Assembly (NCBI GenBank): GCA_037952775.1
Contig: JBANAY010000003.1
Coordinates: 22,072,001-22,136,000, forward strand
Origin: Clonostachys chloroleuca
Lineage: Eukaryota > Ascomycota > Sordariomycetes > Hypocreales > Bionectriaceae
Direction of reading: 5' to 3'
Length of the DNA stretch: 64,000 nucleotides
Below, in pieces: positions 13,586-26,428 of this stretch. Within the stretch, counting starts at the first letter, position 1, and each line of letters begins with the position of its first letter. The translations under genes and the position numbers were made by a program. Below the pieces are notes generated by a model that was not told the DNA's origin, did not search any database, and saw nothing but the letters and a program-made list of their open reading frames with translations.

Positions 13586-14566
13586 TATTAAAATTATAGT
13601 AGTCTATAAGGTATATTAGGCCTTAAGACTACTATAACTAGTAGTAGTAGAAAATTTAGTTTCTAATTTATAGTAAATACTTCTCTATAACTTAGTTAAA
13701 TTTTATATTAAAAAGTTAATTTATAGTATATTTTATAGTATAAAAAAATCTTATTTTAGTAAGAGGAACTAAAAAAATATAATAATTTCTCTTATAAATC
13801 TACTAACTAAAAACTACTCTAAAACCTATTATAATAGCTTCCTAAGCTACTTTTAATTTTCTATAAAATTTATTACTATAGGAAATCTAAAAAATTAATT
13901 TATAACTACTAACTTATAAGATAGATATATATAATCTTTTTAAGATCTACTTTTATCTAAAAGAGCTAGTTAAACTAATTAATTAAGTATAGATATTAGA
14001 TATTTTATTTTTAAAGCTAAAGAAGATATCTAAGATCTAAAATCTAGTTTAGAGTAGATTAATTATAGGATAGCTTAAGTATAGATTAGATTACTAGAAA
14101 TTATTTAGATTTTTTTCTAAATTTTCTAGATCTTTATTTAAGCTATTATAGTCTAATAATCTATAAATAATACTATTAATACTCCTAGTTCTAAAGAGGA
14201 ACTAGAGTCTACTAAGCTATAGTAGTTATAGTAGTCTATAGCTACTGACCTATAGTAATTATAACTACTATTAGCTAGTAATTATAATTACTATTAGATA
14301 GTAGTCTTAATTACTATTAGCTAGTTATTATAGGGGATAGTAATTACTAATAGTTAGTAGTTATAATTACTAATAGTTAGTAGTTATAATTACTAATAGT
14401 TAGTAGTTATAATTACTAATAGTTAGTAGTTATAATTACTAATAGTTAGTAGTTATAATTACTAATAGTTAGTAATTATAATTACTAGAGATTAATAGTT
14501 ATAACTACTAACTTATAATAATATATAGTTACTAATTTATAATAGCTATAGTCTCTTAATTTAATA
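13586..14566 (-). repeat. Solo LTR, family 1, copy B (heavily RIPed)
   Basis: This copy lies opposite to A and D and in the same orientation as C. It aligns with copy C along its length, but nearly every CpA and TpG has become TpA. Its start TATTAAAATTATAGTAGTC corresponds to TGTTGAAATTACAGTGGCC in copy C, and its end TTAATA to TTCAACA. It is flanked by a perfect 5-bp duplication ATATT (13,581-13,585 and 14,567-14,571). At 981 bp it is about 118 bp longer than copy C, explained by an internal 23-bp repeat expansion. It sits inside the reverse transcriptase region of the Gypsy fossil. Confidence 0.88.
14341..14478. repeat. 23-bp tandem repeat, six units, inside LTR copy B
   Basis: Six consecutive 23-bp units beginning TAATTACTAATAGTTAG are nearly identical; the last has one mismatch. 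Copies C and D carry one or two related units containing AGCGG/CCGCT words at the matching place. The array is therefore a local expansion within copy B of a sub-repeat native to this LTR family. Confidence 0.9.
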
Positions 14567-14571
14567 ATATT

Positions 14572-17531
14572 AATAATATCTTTATATTTAGTAATTTATT
14601 TAAGGAATATTATAGATATATAAAGAATATTCTTATAGTATTCTAAGATATTAGCTTTATATTATTACCTTATAAATTATTCTATTATTACCCTTCTATT
14701 ATACTATTAGGCTTTAAAGTTAATACTTTAGGAATAGCTACTATAGAAGAAAGAATAGTAGTAATTATAAAAATTAAAATACCTAATAATCTCAGATTAC
14801 TTAAAATATACTTTAGAATAATAGGATTTCTATATATCTTTATTTATTAATATATATAGAAAGTTAAGCTATTTAAAGTAAGGAAGAAAGCTTTATTAAA
14901 AGAGTTAAAAAAAAGGGATATTAAAGTATAGAAGATTAATAAGGCTATAAGAGTAAAGAATATAGTTAAAATAATATTTTAGCTAACTAATAAGGAAATA
15001 TAATTCTTTAATATTCTCTAAATATATTTATTAAAAGAAATTTTATTATATTATTAAAATCTAAATAAAATATTATTTATTAAATTAAATTTAAATAAAT
15101 AAGATATAGATATCTTTATTTTTTATCTAGTATCAGATTATTAAAATAATAAATAATTATCTATTAAAGAAATCTAATTAATTATATTTCTAAGTAGAAT
15201 AATTAAACTAGATAAGAAAGAATATATCTTAATAGAATTAGAAGTTATATATCTAGTCTGGATATATAAAAAGAATAGAGTACTTATTAATTTATATTAG
15301 AAGTAATCTATTATCTTAATAAACTATATATTAATTGTTGAAATTACAGTGGCCTACAAGGTGTATTAGGCCTTGAGACCGCTATAACTAGCAGCAGTGG
15401 AAATTTTAGCTTCTAACTTATAGCGAACACTCCTCTATAACTTAGTCAAACTTCACACTAGAAAGTCGGTTTATAGTGCATTTTATAGCGCAAAAGGATC
15501 TTATTTTGGTGAGAGGAACCGGAAAATATACCAATTTCTCTCATAGGTCTACCGACTAAAAACTACTCTAAAACCCGCTACAGCAGCTTCCCGGGCTACT
15601 TTTGATTTTCCGCAAAATTCATTACTATAGGAAATCTAAAAAATCGACTCACAACTACCAAACCATAAGATAGATATATATAACCTTTTTAAGACCCACT
15701 TTTATCTGAAAGAGCTAGTTAAGCTGATCAGTTAAGTATAGATATTAGATATCTTATCTTTAAAGCTGAAAGAGATATCTAAGATCTAAGGTCTAGTCTA
15801 GGGTAGGTTGGTTATAGGGTAGCTTGGGTATAGGTTAGGCTACTAGAAGTTACTCAGATTTTTTCCTGAATTTTCTAGACCCTTATTTAGGCTAATATAG
15901 CCTAATAACCTATAAATAACGCTGCTGACGCTCCTAGCCCTAAAGAGGAACTGGAGCCTGCTAAGCCGTAGCGGTCATAGCGGCCTGTAGCCACTGACCC
16001 ACAGTGGCTGCAACCGCTATTGGCTCGTGATCGTAGTCGCTATCGGATAGCGGTCTCAATCGCTATTGGCTAGCTGTTACAGGGGATAGCAATCGCTAAC
16101 AGTTAGTGGTTGCGACCGCTAGAGGTTAGTGGTTGTAACCGCTAACTTATAGCGATACGGTCACTAACTTATAGTGGCTATAGTCTCTCAATTCAACATT
16201 AATAAAAGATATAGTTAACTATATAAGTATTAATATAATAGATATAATAAAGGTAAACTAATAGTTAATAAATACTTTAATATATTTAAGTTAATTTAGT
16301 CTGAATATTTTCTATATTCCTAGAAAATAAAATCTAGTCTTAGATATATTATTCTAACTTCTAATATTAGATAAAAAAAACTAATTAGAAGATATAAAGA
16401 AAGAATATTATCTAGTAAATAAATTAGATAATATTTAGAATAATAAAGATAAAAAATAATAGATATTTCTTAGAAGATATATATCTAGAAATAGAATTAA
16501 TTTCTAATCTATTAATAAATATAGATTTAAAGAAGATAATTAAAGAAGGATATTCTAAAGATAAAATATAGAAGAAGATTTATAATATATTAATTAAGAG
16601 AGTAGTAAGAGATAATATAATAGTTCTTAATCTAATAGAAAAAACCTAGAAATTTAAATATTCTTTCTATCTAAAGTATAGATTAATTTATAGATATAAC
16701 TATAATAATTATTATTATCTTTATATACTATTATTAGTAGTATAACTATTATTTAATTAGGTATATAATTAAAATTTCTATATAGGATTTATTAAAATAA
16801 ATAAGCTGCTTAATAGTATATCTTTCTATAGAAAATTAAAAAGATTTAGATTCTATATCTATTATTATCTAATATATAGAACCTATTAAATAAACTATAA
16901 AAAGATATATAGAGAAATATAACTAATATTTATATCTATATAATCCTACTATATAGTAATAATTAATTTTATTATAGACCTACTAGTAGAAATATAGAAT
17001 AGATCTTTTTAGTATTTAACTAATATTACTAATATATTTAATTTAATAATAATAGTAATATATAAATAGTTAAAGAAGTTAATTCTTATCTCAGAATATA
17101 TAATATATAAAGTAAAATACTAAGTAGTAATCTTTCTTAGGATATTACTAATATATAACTAGGGCCTACTAAGGGTAATAATAAGTAATAGAGATTTAAA
17201 GTTTCTATTAGACTTCTAGACTAAATTATTTAGACTTCTAGAAATAAAGTTATTAAATAGTATAAGCTACTATTCCTAGATATAGAGAGTAGTAGAATAA
17301 AAAAACCAGATAGTTAAGATAGCTATATATTTCTATATCTTTATATTAGATATTCTATAGCCTGATATTATATTAGTATTATAATTCTATCTGAATAACT
17401 TAATAAATATATTAATTAGATAGAGTTTTAATAAACTTATCTTAGGATTTAAATTAAATAGTATAGTAAATATTCTGAAAAAGAATAAATAATTAGATTA
17501 AGATATAATTAATATAATAAAATAATTATAT
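14572..17531 (+). mobile_element. Ty3/Gypsy retrotransposon fossil (RT C-terminus, RNase H, integrase)
   Basis: Plus-strand reading with TAA/TAG taken as ancient Gln/Trp codons gives Gypsy polyprotein order. First come the C-terminal reverse transcriptase and connection (LLGFKVNTLGIATIEER near 14.70-14.76 kb). Then comes RNase H (EYILIELEVIYLVW near 15.23 kb). After LTR copy C it resumes in the RNase H tail (ending in IPxKxNLVLD near 16.31 kb). An integrase core follows with RVIISNRDLKFLLDFW-like sequence near 17.19 kb. Upstream reverse transcriptase sequence is cut off by LTR copy B. The element has no intact frame and its own LTRs were not identified. Assignment to Gypsy rests on domain order (RT-RH-IN) and these signatures. 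Confidence 0.85.
15336..16198 (-). repeat. Solo LTR, family 1, copy C (weakly RIPed)
   Basis: This 863-bp copy starts TGTTGAAATTACAGTGG and ends TCAATTCAACA. A perfect 5-bp target-site duplication TTAAT flanks it (15,331-15,335 and 16,199-16,203). TG...CA ends plus 5-bp duplication are the hallmark of an LTR. The copy is nearly identical to the reverse complement of copy D and keeps many CpA, TpG and CpG words, so it arrived after the surrounding DNA had been mutated. It splits the RNase H coding region of the Gypsy fossil. Confidence 0.93.
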
Positions 17532-17720
17532 TATTAGTATACTAAATACTACTAACTAGTAGTTACTAGCTAGAAGCTAGAAGTAGAGCAGTTTACTTAG
17601 TTAGAACTACTCTAGAACTATATTTATAACTAGTTTACTTCTATAGCTAGGATAGTAACTTAATTAATTACTTTTAACCTATTTACTCTATAGTATATAC
17701 TTTAGAAAAGCCTTCTAATA
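17532..17720 (+). repeat. Left 189-bp LTR candidate of the Copia fossil
   Basis: This 189-bp segment matches 25,846-26,034 in direct orientation without length difference. The differences are almost all C/T or G/A, with each copy mutated at different sites, as RIP would do to a repeat pair. It starts TATTAGTATACTAAATAC and ends CCTTCTAATA. Original TG...CA ends are possible, but no exact target-site duplication is visible. Confidence 0.75.
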
Positions 17721-20025
17721 CTAATTAGTAGTTATATAATAGTTACAGATTAGTAAAGAAGAAGAGATAGGATTTTCTAAATACTTAGGGAAATATAATC
17801 CTCCTATAAGTACTAGTCCTATACTATAGAACTATATATAATATATAATATAATAATACTATTATCTTTTATATACTCTAAATAGTTACTTTAGAGATTA
17901 CTTATTTCTCTAATAATACTATTAGTACTAGAAATACCTCTAAAGAGTATTATATTATATATACCTCCTTACTAATATAGATAGGAGTAATTAATAAGAT
18001 TACTTTTTTCCCTAACTATCTAATTTTAAGAGTTTATCTCTATAGGATATTCTTCCTTTTCTAACTCTAGAAGGAAATAAAATAATCCCTTATACTTTTC
18101 CCTTATTATTATTCTATTTCTTATAACCTACTAGAATCCTCCTGAATAGAGATCCTGATCTTTTAAATAAAGATAAAACCCTATACTACCCTATTATAAA
18201 AATATATATATACTTTAGAATTTACCTTCTAAGTAAGTATAATAGTACTACTAGTATAAACTATATCTATACTAACCCCCTTTAATTATAATAAAGTAGA
18301 AGAGATCTTTAATATAACTAGGCTAATAAAGATCTATATAAATAATATTAACTAGATAAACTATCTAATCTTAGTAGTCTAAATAACTATCTAAGAACTT
18401 ACTAATATATATATAGTATATTATATATACTACTATAAATATACCAGGCTATATAGTAATAACTTACTAGGTAAGTTTATATATAACTTTAGGAACTAAT
18501 TAATAGAAAAGTTTATACTTCTAAATAATAGTATTACTAAGGAGTTAAAATATATTCTATAATATAGTAGTATATATACTAGCCCTATAAATAATATATT
18601 TAAAGCAGCTCTTAATAATATATAGGAGCTAGAGGATCTATTAGAATAGCTAAATAATTAATAGTTTCTTATAAATACCTTTAATCTAAACTCCTAGATA
18701 TTCTAATTACAGGAGTAATATAGAAAATCTTAAGGATATATAGTACTAATACTATAAATACCCTAAGAAAGGAGTATAATTTATATAATTAAAGTAAATA
18801 AGATAGAAATATCTAAAAGGAATAAGAAGTTAATCTAATAAGTACCTATACCTCCTAGGAATCTAGTTCTAAAATAAGAACTAGGAGGCTATATATATAA
18901 GTTATATAACCTATACTATAACCTCCTACCTAAGTAAAGCCTTAGAATAGATATAGTAGCTATATAAGAACTTATAGTTTTCTAGAAACTATATAATATA
19001 AAAGAGTACTTATTTAGCAGGGAACTATATAATATACTTAATACTAAAGTTAGGATAATACTAAATACTTATAAATCCTATAATATATAGCTAAGTAGAT
19101 TTAAAACTATTCTCTTCTAAATCCTTAAAAGGAATATATAGGATTTCTAGTTCTAATATATTAAAGAAGAATATACCTTCAGAGAGATATATCTTAAACT
19201 AAAGTAATACTTTAATAATACTATTAATAAATAGTAATATTATTATAACTAAACTTAAACTAATATTATTTTAATATAGGTAAATAGAGAATATAAGGAC
19301 CTTATAGTATACTAAATACTATAAAAGGTCTTTACTATCCTAATAAGAATATAGAAAGTACTCGGAGATACTTATATAGGGAATAATAACTTATAAGCTA
19401 TAGTAGTAAGAGTATATAGAGGTTTAAAGGAACTAGAAATAGTACTTTAAAGAGAGTATATAAATACTAAAGCCCTAATATAATATCTTATATTAGTATT
19501 AGAAATAAACCTATTAAAATAGCTAGAATAAAGCCTAATAACCTTAGTAGCCCAGGATATAATAAGAAATATATATCTTATTAACTAGTAATATTAATAT
19601 ATCTAGAAGCTACTAAATAGAATATAATAGTAGCTCTATTATATCTAAAATATATAGAGCAGACTATTTAATAGAAGCTTTACTAACTAGGATTAAGAAC
19701 TATAGAGGAATAGCTAGAGAGAGTACTACTTTATTTATAATAAGCCTGATTATTAGTCTATAAACTATCTGTAGAAGAGATCTGAATTATACTACTAATT
19801 TATAACTAAGTTTCTTAAAATAGAAGAGGAAGCAGAAGAAAATAATATATTAGAAGAATTTAAGTAGTAAATTTAAGACTAAGAAGGGGTTAATAACTAG
19901 TCTAAAATAGTAAACTATAGAGACCCTAATAACTATAATAATCTAGATAAGGAAGACTAGTATATAAGTAGTAATAAATAATACCTAATATAATATCTAC
20001 TTAATAAGATATTCTAATACTTACT

Positions 20026-20890
20026 TGTTGAATTGAGAGACTATAGCCACTATAAGTTAGTGACCGTATCGCTATAAGTTAGCGGTTGCAACCACTAACC
20101 TCTAGCGGTCGCAACCACTAACTGTTAGCGATCGCTATCCCCTGTAACAGCTAGCCAATAGCGATTGAGACCGCTATCCGATAGCGACTACGATCACGAG
20201 CCAATAGCGGTTGCAGCCACTGTGGGTCAGTGGCTACAGGCCGCTATGACCGCTACGGCTTAGCAGGCTCCAGTTCCTCTTTAGGGCTAGGAGCGTCAGC
20301 AGCGTTATTTATAGGTTATTAGGCTATATTAGCCTAAATAAGGGTCTAGAAAATTCAGGAAAAAAATCTGAGTAACTTCTAGTAGCCTAACCTATACCCA
20401 AGCTACCCTATAACCAACCTACCCTAGACTAGACCTTAGATCTTAGATATCTCTTTCAGCTTTAAAGATAAGATATCTAATATCTATACTTAACTGATCA
20501 GCTTAACTAGCTCTTTCAGATAAAAGTGGGTCTTAAAAAGGTTATATATATCTATCTTATGGTTTGGTAGTTGTGAGTCGATTTTTTAGATTTCCTATAG
20601 TAATGAATTTTGCGGAAAATCAAAAGTGGCCCGGGAAGCTGCTGTAGCGGGTTTTAGAGTAGTTTTTAGTCGGTAGACCTATGAGAGAAATTGGTATATT
20701 TTTCCGGTTCCTCTTACCAAAATAAGATCCTTTTATGCTATAAAATGCACTATAAACCGACTTTCTAGTGTGAAGTTTGACTAAGTTATAGAGGAGTGTT
20801 CACTATAAGTTAGAAGCTAAAATTTCCACTGCTGCTAGTTATAGCGGTCTCAAGGCCTAATACACCTTGTAGGCTACTGTAATTTCAACA
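20026..20890 (+). repeat. Solo LTR, family 1, copy D (weakly RIPed)
   Basis: This 865-bp copy starts TGTTGAATTGAGAGACTAT and ends GTAATTTCAACA. A perfect 5-bp target-site duplication TTACT flanks it (20,021-20,025 and 20,891-20,895). The left third is packed with AGCGGT/ACCGCT words in 23-bp-spaced, partly palindromic repeats. The copy lies between the presumed gag and integrase regions of the Copia fossil and retains far more CpA/TpG than its surroundings. It is therefore a younger insertion. Confidence 0.94.
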
Positions 20891-23800
20891 TTACTCTCTA
20901 GAGAGAAAATTAAGAGAAAACTATAAGACCCTTTATAATTTATTATTAAGGAAAGATATATAATATAATTTCAGAGGATTATACTGAATATAGATATCTT
21001 ATTAATCTTAACTATAAATAAACTATAATTTAAAATACTTAAATAAATTAATTTATTAATTAAACTAGATACTATAGCTAATATAAAGAGTATTAAGTTT
21101 AGAAAGAGACTTATAGAGTTACTTAGTATAATAAAGCTATAGACTCTATTCAGACCTATTATATTTTATATAATAAACTCAGAGATCTCTTTCCTAATAT
21201 ACCTTTAAGATATAGACTATCTAAATATTAAGTTTAGGAATATAATTAATAAAGTAATTAGAACTATAAATAGTCTTTCTATTCTAACTATAAGGAAATA
21301 GAGCTATATATAGTTCTTTCCTAAATATATACTAATAGCTAATATAGCTTACTTAATAGAATTAGAACTAAAATAACTCTATTACTACTTTAATTACCTA
21401 TTAGTAGAAAGGCTATATAAACTCTTAGAAAGAGCAGGCTATAAGAATATAAATAGAGAAGTAATAAAAAAGATTAAATACTTCTATTACTAATACTAGA
21501 CCTATAGCCTAGCTCTAAAATACTTTAAATTCAGACTATAAGATAATCTTAACTTTAACTATAAGATTATAATTAATATTATATATCTACTGGATTAAGA
21601 ACTGGTTTTATATATTATCTATATAATAACTATATTCTAAAATATAACCTTCCTTATAGATATCTTAGTAGATACTATATAGGAAGTATTAAAAAGGATC
21701 TAGCTAGATATATATCTAGAACTATTAGACTATATTATATATAATATAGGAATCTAATTTATAAGTAATTAATTTTATATAAATATAAGGATTATTAGTT
21801 CTAAGTATAAGTAAATACTAATTAAGGCCTATTAGTTAATTAGTAAGATTAAGAGATATTATAAACTACTATAATATATATTTAATATCTTATATAAGGA
21901 ACTTAAGAAGATAACCTTAAAGGAATTAATATTATAAGTAGTAGTTAAAGCAGTTAATAATACAGTAGGGCCTAATAGCCTTATACTAATACTCCTTATA
22001 TTTAGAGTATATCTAAGAGTTATTATATCCTCTCCCCTATTATAATCTATAGTTTAAAGAGTATAAGTAGTTAACCTTATAATAAAAGCCTTAAGGGAAC
22101 TATATACTAAAGAGAGAACTATACTTATACTAGCTATATATAATAGCCCTAACCTAATAGAACTCCTTAAACTCCTACTTCTAAGTAAGATTATAGTATA
22201 GAGAGAGAATAAGGGGTAGTTTAAACTATATAGACTTTTATTAAATAACTCCTATAATATTATAATTAAAATATATAATAGATTAAAGACCTTTTAGTCT
22301 ATATATATAATACTATACTATAGAGATAAATAGACTGAAAATCTAGCCTAAGAGAGTACTAGCCTAGTAATATATCTAAAAAACCCCTTACTACTTATAA
22401 TAAGTAAACTACTATAAAGAAAGGAATAACTAACAGGCTTAAAGAATAAACTAAAAGTATATATATAATATATAGTATAACTAGTTAGACTATATACTAA
22501 CTATATAATATATAAGGAGTAAGATACCCTTAAGCTAGCTAAGAAACTTTAAAAGGAAGGAGTTATTATAACCCTGAGTACTCTGTTTAAGGCCTCTATA
22601 ATAGTTAAAATTAACTAACTTATTAAAGCAGGTATATTTAAGTTTATATAGTTTAATTATAATATTAAAAGCAGTTAACTATTTAAAATATATATTATTA
22701 ATAAGGTAAAAGAACAGAATATATATCTATATAAGAAATCCTATCTAGTTATATAAGGATATAATAATACTAGTAAGGAGATAGTTCTTATACAGTTACT
22801 AATAATCTAATACTATAGCTAATAACTTATCCTTATACTAATACTATTATTATTAGTAGTAGAAACTTATATTCTAATAGGTAGAGATATTATATAAGCC
22901 TACCTATAGTCTGAGTTAATACTATAATATATAATTTATATAATACTCCTAAAAGACCTTAAATAAAGCTATCTATAAGGAATAGTTATAAAAATTATAA
23001 AGCTGCTATATAGGATTACTAAGTCTAATATATATTAGTATACTATATACTATAAGTACTTTATAATATATATAAAGATAGTAATCTCTAGCTTTAATCT
23101 ATACCTCCTAATTATAGGAAGTAATATACTTAGTTTTAGGATTATTAGAATATAAACTAATAATATACTCAGGTTATTTAATAAGATACTTACTACAGAA
23201 GAAGAATATTAATTAAAAAAGATTAAGTTTAAGGTAAAAGCTAGAGTTAAGCTTTCTAAGGAAATAGACTTTAAATTTAATAGAGGAAAGATATCCCTCT
23301 ATAGTATAATAATTAAGTTCCTTTAAAAGAGCTAAGCTAATATACTCCAGAAAGCTATAGATATAGAGAGCTATAAAACCTAAAAAGTATATAGTATATA
23401 GATTATAAGTATTATATAACTAGAAGCCTTATATAATTTATCTATAGTAGTATAATTATAATAGAACCTATTAAAAGATAATATTAAGAAGTTAAATAAA
23501 AGGCTTATATAGTAAATTAAGAACTATAACTATAGACTGAAATTTATACTACTTAACCTATATAATCTGAAGCTATATATTTTTATAGATAGATCTCTTA
23601 CTAATAATAAAGATATAAGCTCCTAAATTAGCTTTATAATTATATTTAGAATAGAGATAAGGATTAAGAGCTAGAAGCCTGTATTCTAACTAACTAGGAA
23701 TATTATATACTAGTTATTAATAAAGTATAAATATATTATAAAAAGCAGCCTTATATTAGAAGTCTATAGTATAGTAGCTGGATTTAATATAAATATTATA

Positions 23801-24229
23801 ATTATAAGTACTCTTTAAATAATTACTTTAAAAGTAATACTACTAGAAATACTATTAGTAATTTATATAGATTCTCTTTTACTATATAAATACCTTATTA
23901 AGCTTAGTATAACTATAGAGAAAAGATTAATAATTAATATAATAGCTTTATAGTAATTATATAAATACTATAAAATTACTAAAATAAGATAGATTAATAG
24001 AGAGAATAACCTAGTAGATACTTTAATAAAAGGGAAGTCTAATTTAGTACTTTTAAAACTTATAGAAATAAATAAGTTAAAAATTTAAATTAAGAGAGAT
24101 ATTAAGAAGCTGCTTAAACCAGATATAGCTTAGTAAATATAGATAGACTGAACCTATATAATAAGCTATTTTAAACTAAGAATTTAAATATATTATAAGT
24201 AATTAGAATATATAGGGGGAGAGCCTCTT

Positions 24230-25845
24230 ATAAGAGACTATTCTATTCCCCTATCTATTTAAACTATCTACTAATAATTAGATCTATCTATCTATCTGAA
24301 CTAACTAAGCTATCTAATTTTTTAATTTTTTTTTAAATTTTTTTTATCCTCCTCTTTTACTTAGGTTTAGGGTATATAGGAAAATAGTATTCAGAAGATT
24401 AGGATTAGATATTAGAGGAATTACTCTTAAGTTTATTATTACTATATATCAGAATTAGATATTAGAGGAACTACCCTTGGATTTATTATTATTATTAGAT
24501 CTATTAGTACTTCTATAGATAATATTATTATTATTATTAGGCTTTATAAACTAATAATAAATAGTATAGTACTCTAAAAGAGATTTAACCTCCTTAGAGA
24601 TAGTATTCTTAAAAATATAGCTAGAGCTAGATTTTAATCTATATTACTAATAGATAGTTAAACTATTAAAAGTACTATTTATAGTAAGATTATAAGCTAT
24701 CTTCTAGATAGTATTAGTATATATAACCAGAAGATATACTTTAGTATACTTATAGAAAGATTTCCTAGTAGGTTTATTAAGCTTAGTAAGAGCTTTATAA
24801 GTAGTAACTAAGTTATATATAAAAGGTATTAGGACTTTAGATATAGTAATATAAATATTACTACTCTTATTATAATATATATACTATATCCTATTACTAT
24901 TATAGTTAAAGTAATAACTATTACTCTTCCCTAAGATAAGTAACTTAATATATACTATATATTTATTAGGATACTTACTACTAATAAATATATTAACTAA
25001 AGAAGTAAGAAAAAAAAAGACTATTAATATTTATACCTAGTTAGAGTACTTCTTAGCTATATAATATTCCTATCTCTTAAGCTTCCTAAGCTCTTTCTAT
25101 ATTTTTCTAATTTTAGCTTACTACTAGACTAGTATACTTAATATTCTTTAGACTACTATATAAGCTTATTAATAAGAGTTCCTAAAATTAAGTACCTAAG
25201 TATATATAATTAATAGCTATTTCCCTAGCTATACTATAGCAGAGTAGTATTATAAGCTCAGGGGAGAGGCTCTAAGAAGTAGATAAAAGGGGGAGGAGGA
25301 AGATATTATATCTCTATATTTAGTTAGCTTTAAAATATATAAGGAAGGAGTAACTACTTATAGAGAAGAAAATAGTAAGTTAAAAGTTTAACTATATACT
25401 ACTAAGATTAGTTATAAAACTATATCCTAGAGTATATATATCTCTATATATAAAAAGAGGATTAAAGTATAACTATTCTATAAAATAGTTAGCTATAAAA
25501 CTCTAATTTAAAGTAGTAAGGATTATTATAAAGGGTATATATATAATACTAGAGTAGCTATATAGAAAAGAAAAAGAGAAATATTATAATAGTATAGAAC
25601 AGGGTTTAATATAAATAGAATATATATCTATAATTACTTATTACTAAAAGTAACTATAGTAATAAGTAGGGAAACCTAATAATAAAATATATATATATTC
25701 AGACTAATATATATAGTATATCTTTTTTAATAAAGATATAAGGAATTAGAATTATATATATTTATTTCTTATATTTATAGAGATTATAAAGGGTCTATAA
25801 TTATAAAGGCTATTTATACAGAATAAGAAAATAAAAGACTGCCTG
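24230..25845. other. Unexplained 1.6-kb segment between Copia RNase H and right LTR
   Basis: This stretch follows the RNase H end and purine tract but precedes the right 189-bp repeat. It is RIP-degraded, with homopolymer T/A runs near 24.32-24.35 kb and an internal short duplication (ATTAGATATTAGAGGAA at about 24.40 and 24.45 kb). I could not assign a protein on either strand. It could be extra 3' sequence of the element, a further insertion, or captured host DNA. Confidence 0.5.
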
Positions 25846-26034
25846 TATTAGTATATTAAATACTACTAACTAGCAGTTACTAGCTAGAAGCTAGAAGCAG
25901 AGCAGTTTACTTAGTCAGAACTGCTCTAGAACTGTATTTATAACCAGTTTACTTCTATAGCTAGAATAGTAATTTAATTAATTATTTTTAACCTATCTAC
26001 TCTATAGTATATACTTTAGAAAAGCCTTCTAATA
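25846..26034 (+). repeat. Right 189-bp LTR candidate of the Copia fossil
   Basis: It matches 17,532-17,720 in direct orientation at equal length. It retains several G and C bases that are mutated in the left copy, and the left copy retains others mutated here. The complementary pattern supports independent RIP of two originally identical repeats. Confidence 0.75.
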
Positions 26035-26428
26035 ATATACTAAGGAAGCTTAATATATTATTTTAATAGTAGTAGCGAGATAAAGAACTAGTATAATAAA
26101 AACTACTAGCTAGTTAACTTTAAAGTTAGTTAAAAGATATATTTTAAGTTATATAAAGATTTTAATATTCCTAGTAAACTAACTAGGAAATATATATAAT
26201 AGAGAGCTAGACTATTTTAAATTAAAAAATAAATTAGTTCTCTAGCTTATAAATTAGACCTACTAGTATTATAGAAAGTATATCTAATTATCTTAGTAAT
26301 ATACCTAGTACTAGTACTAATAGAAAATAATCTATAAAAAAAAAGGATTAAAAAATCTAGTCTAGTTAAAATTAAAGAAGAGGAAAACTAATATAAAATT
26401 AAAAAGATAGTTAATAGAAAGTTATTAT

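Larger units (their letters stand above)
17532..26034 (+). mobile_element. Ty1/Copia retrotransposon fossil with LTR copy D nested in it
   Basis: The two 189-bp direct repeats enclose a plus-strand polyprotein in Copia order (integrase before reverse transcriptase). Integrase: near 21.40-22.00 kb, with the order xLLERAGYKNINREVI then an FKFRLxDNLNFNYKI-type stretch. Reverse transcriptase: near 22.70-23.20 kb, with RDIIxAYLxSEL, KLLYxITKSN and a final IxTNNIL. RNase H: near 23.58-24.00 kb, with SLTNNKDISSxISF and LEVYSIVAGF. Here x marks residues now read as stops. A purine run (aggggga, about 24,213) follows RNase H and could be a polypurine tract. The region 17.8-20.0 kb probably held gag; it gave no clear motif. 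Without the inserted LTR the element would be about 7.6 kb. No intact frame remains. Confidence 0.85.
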
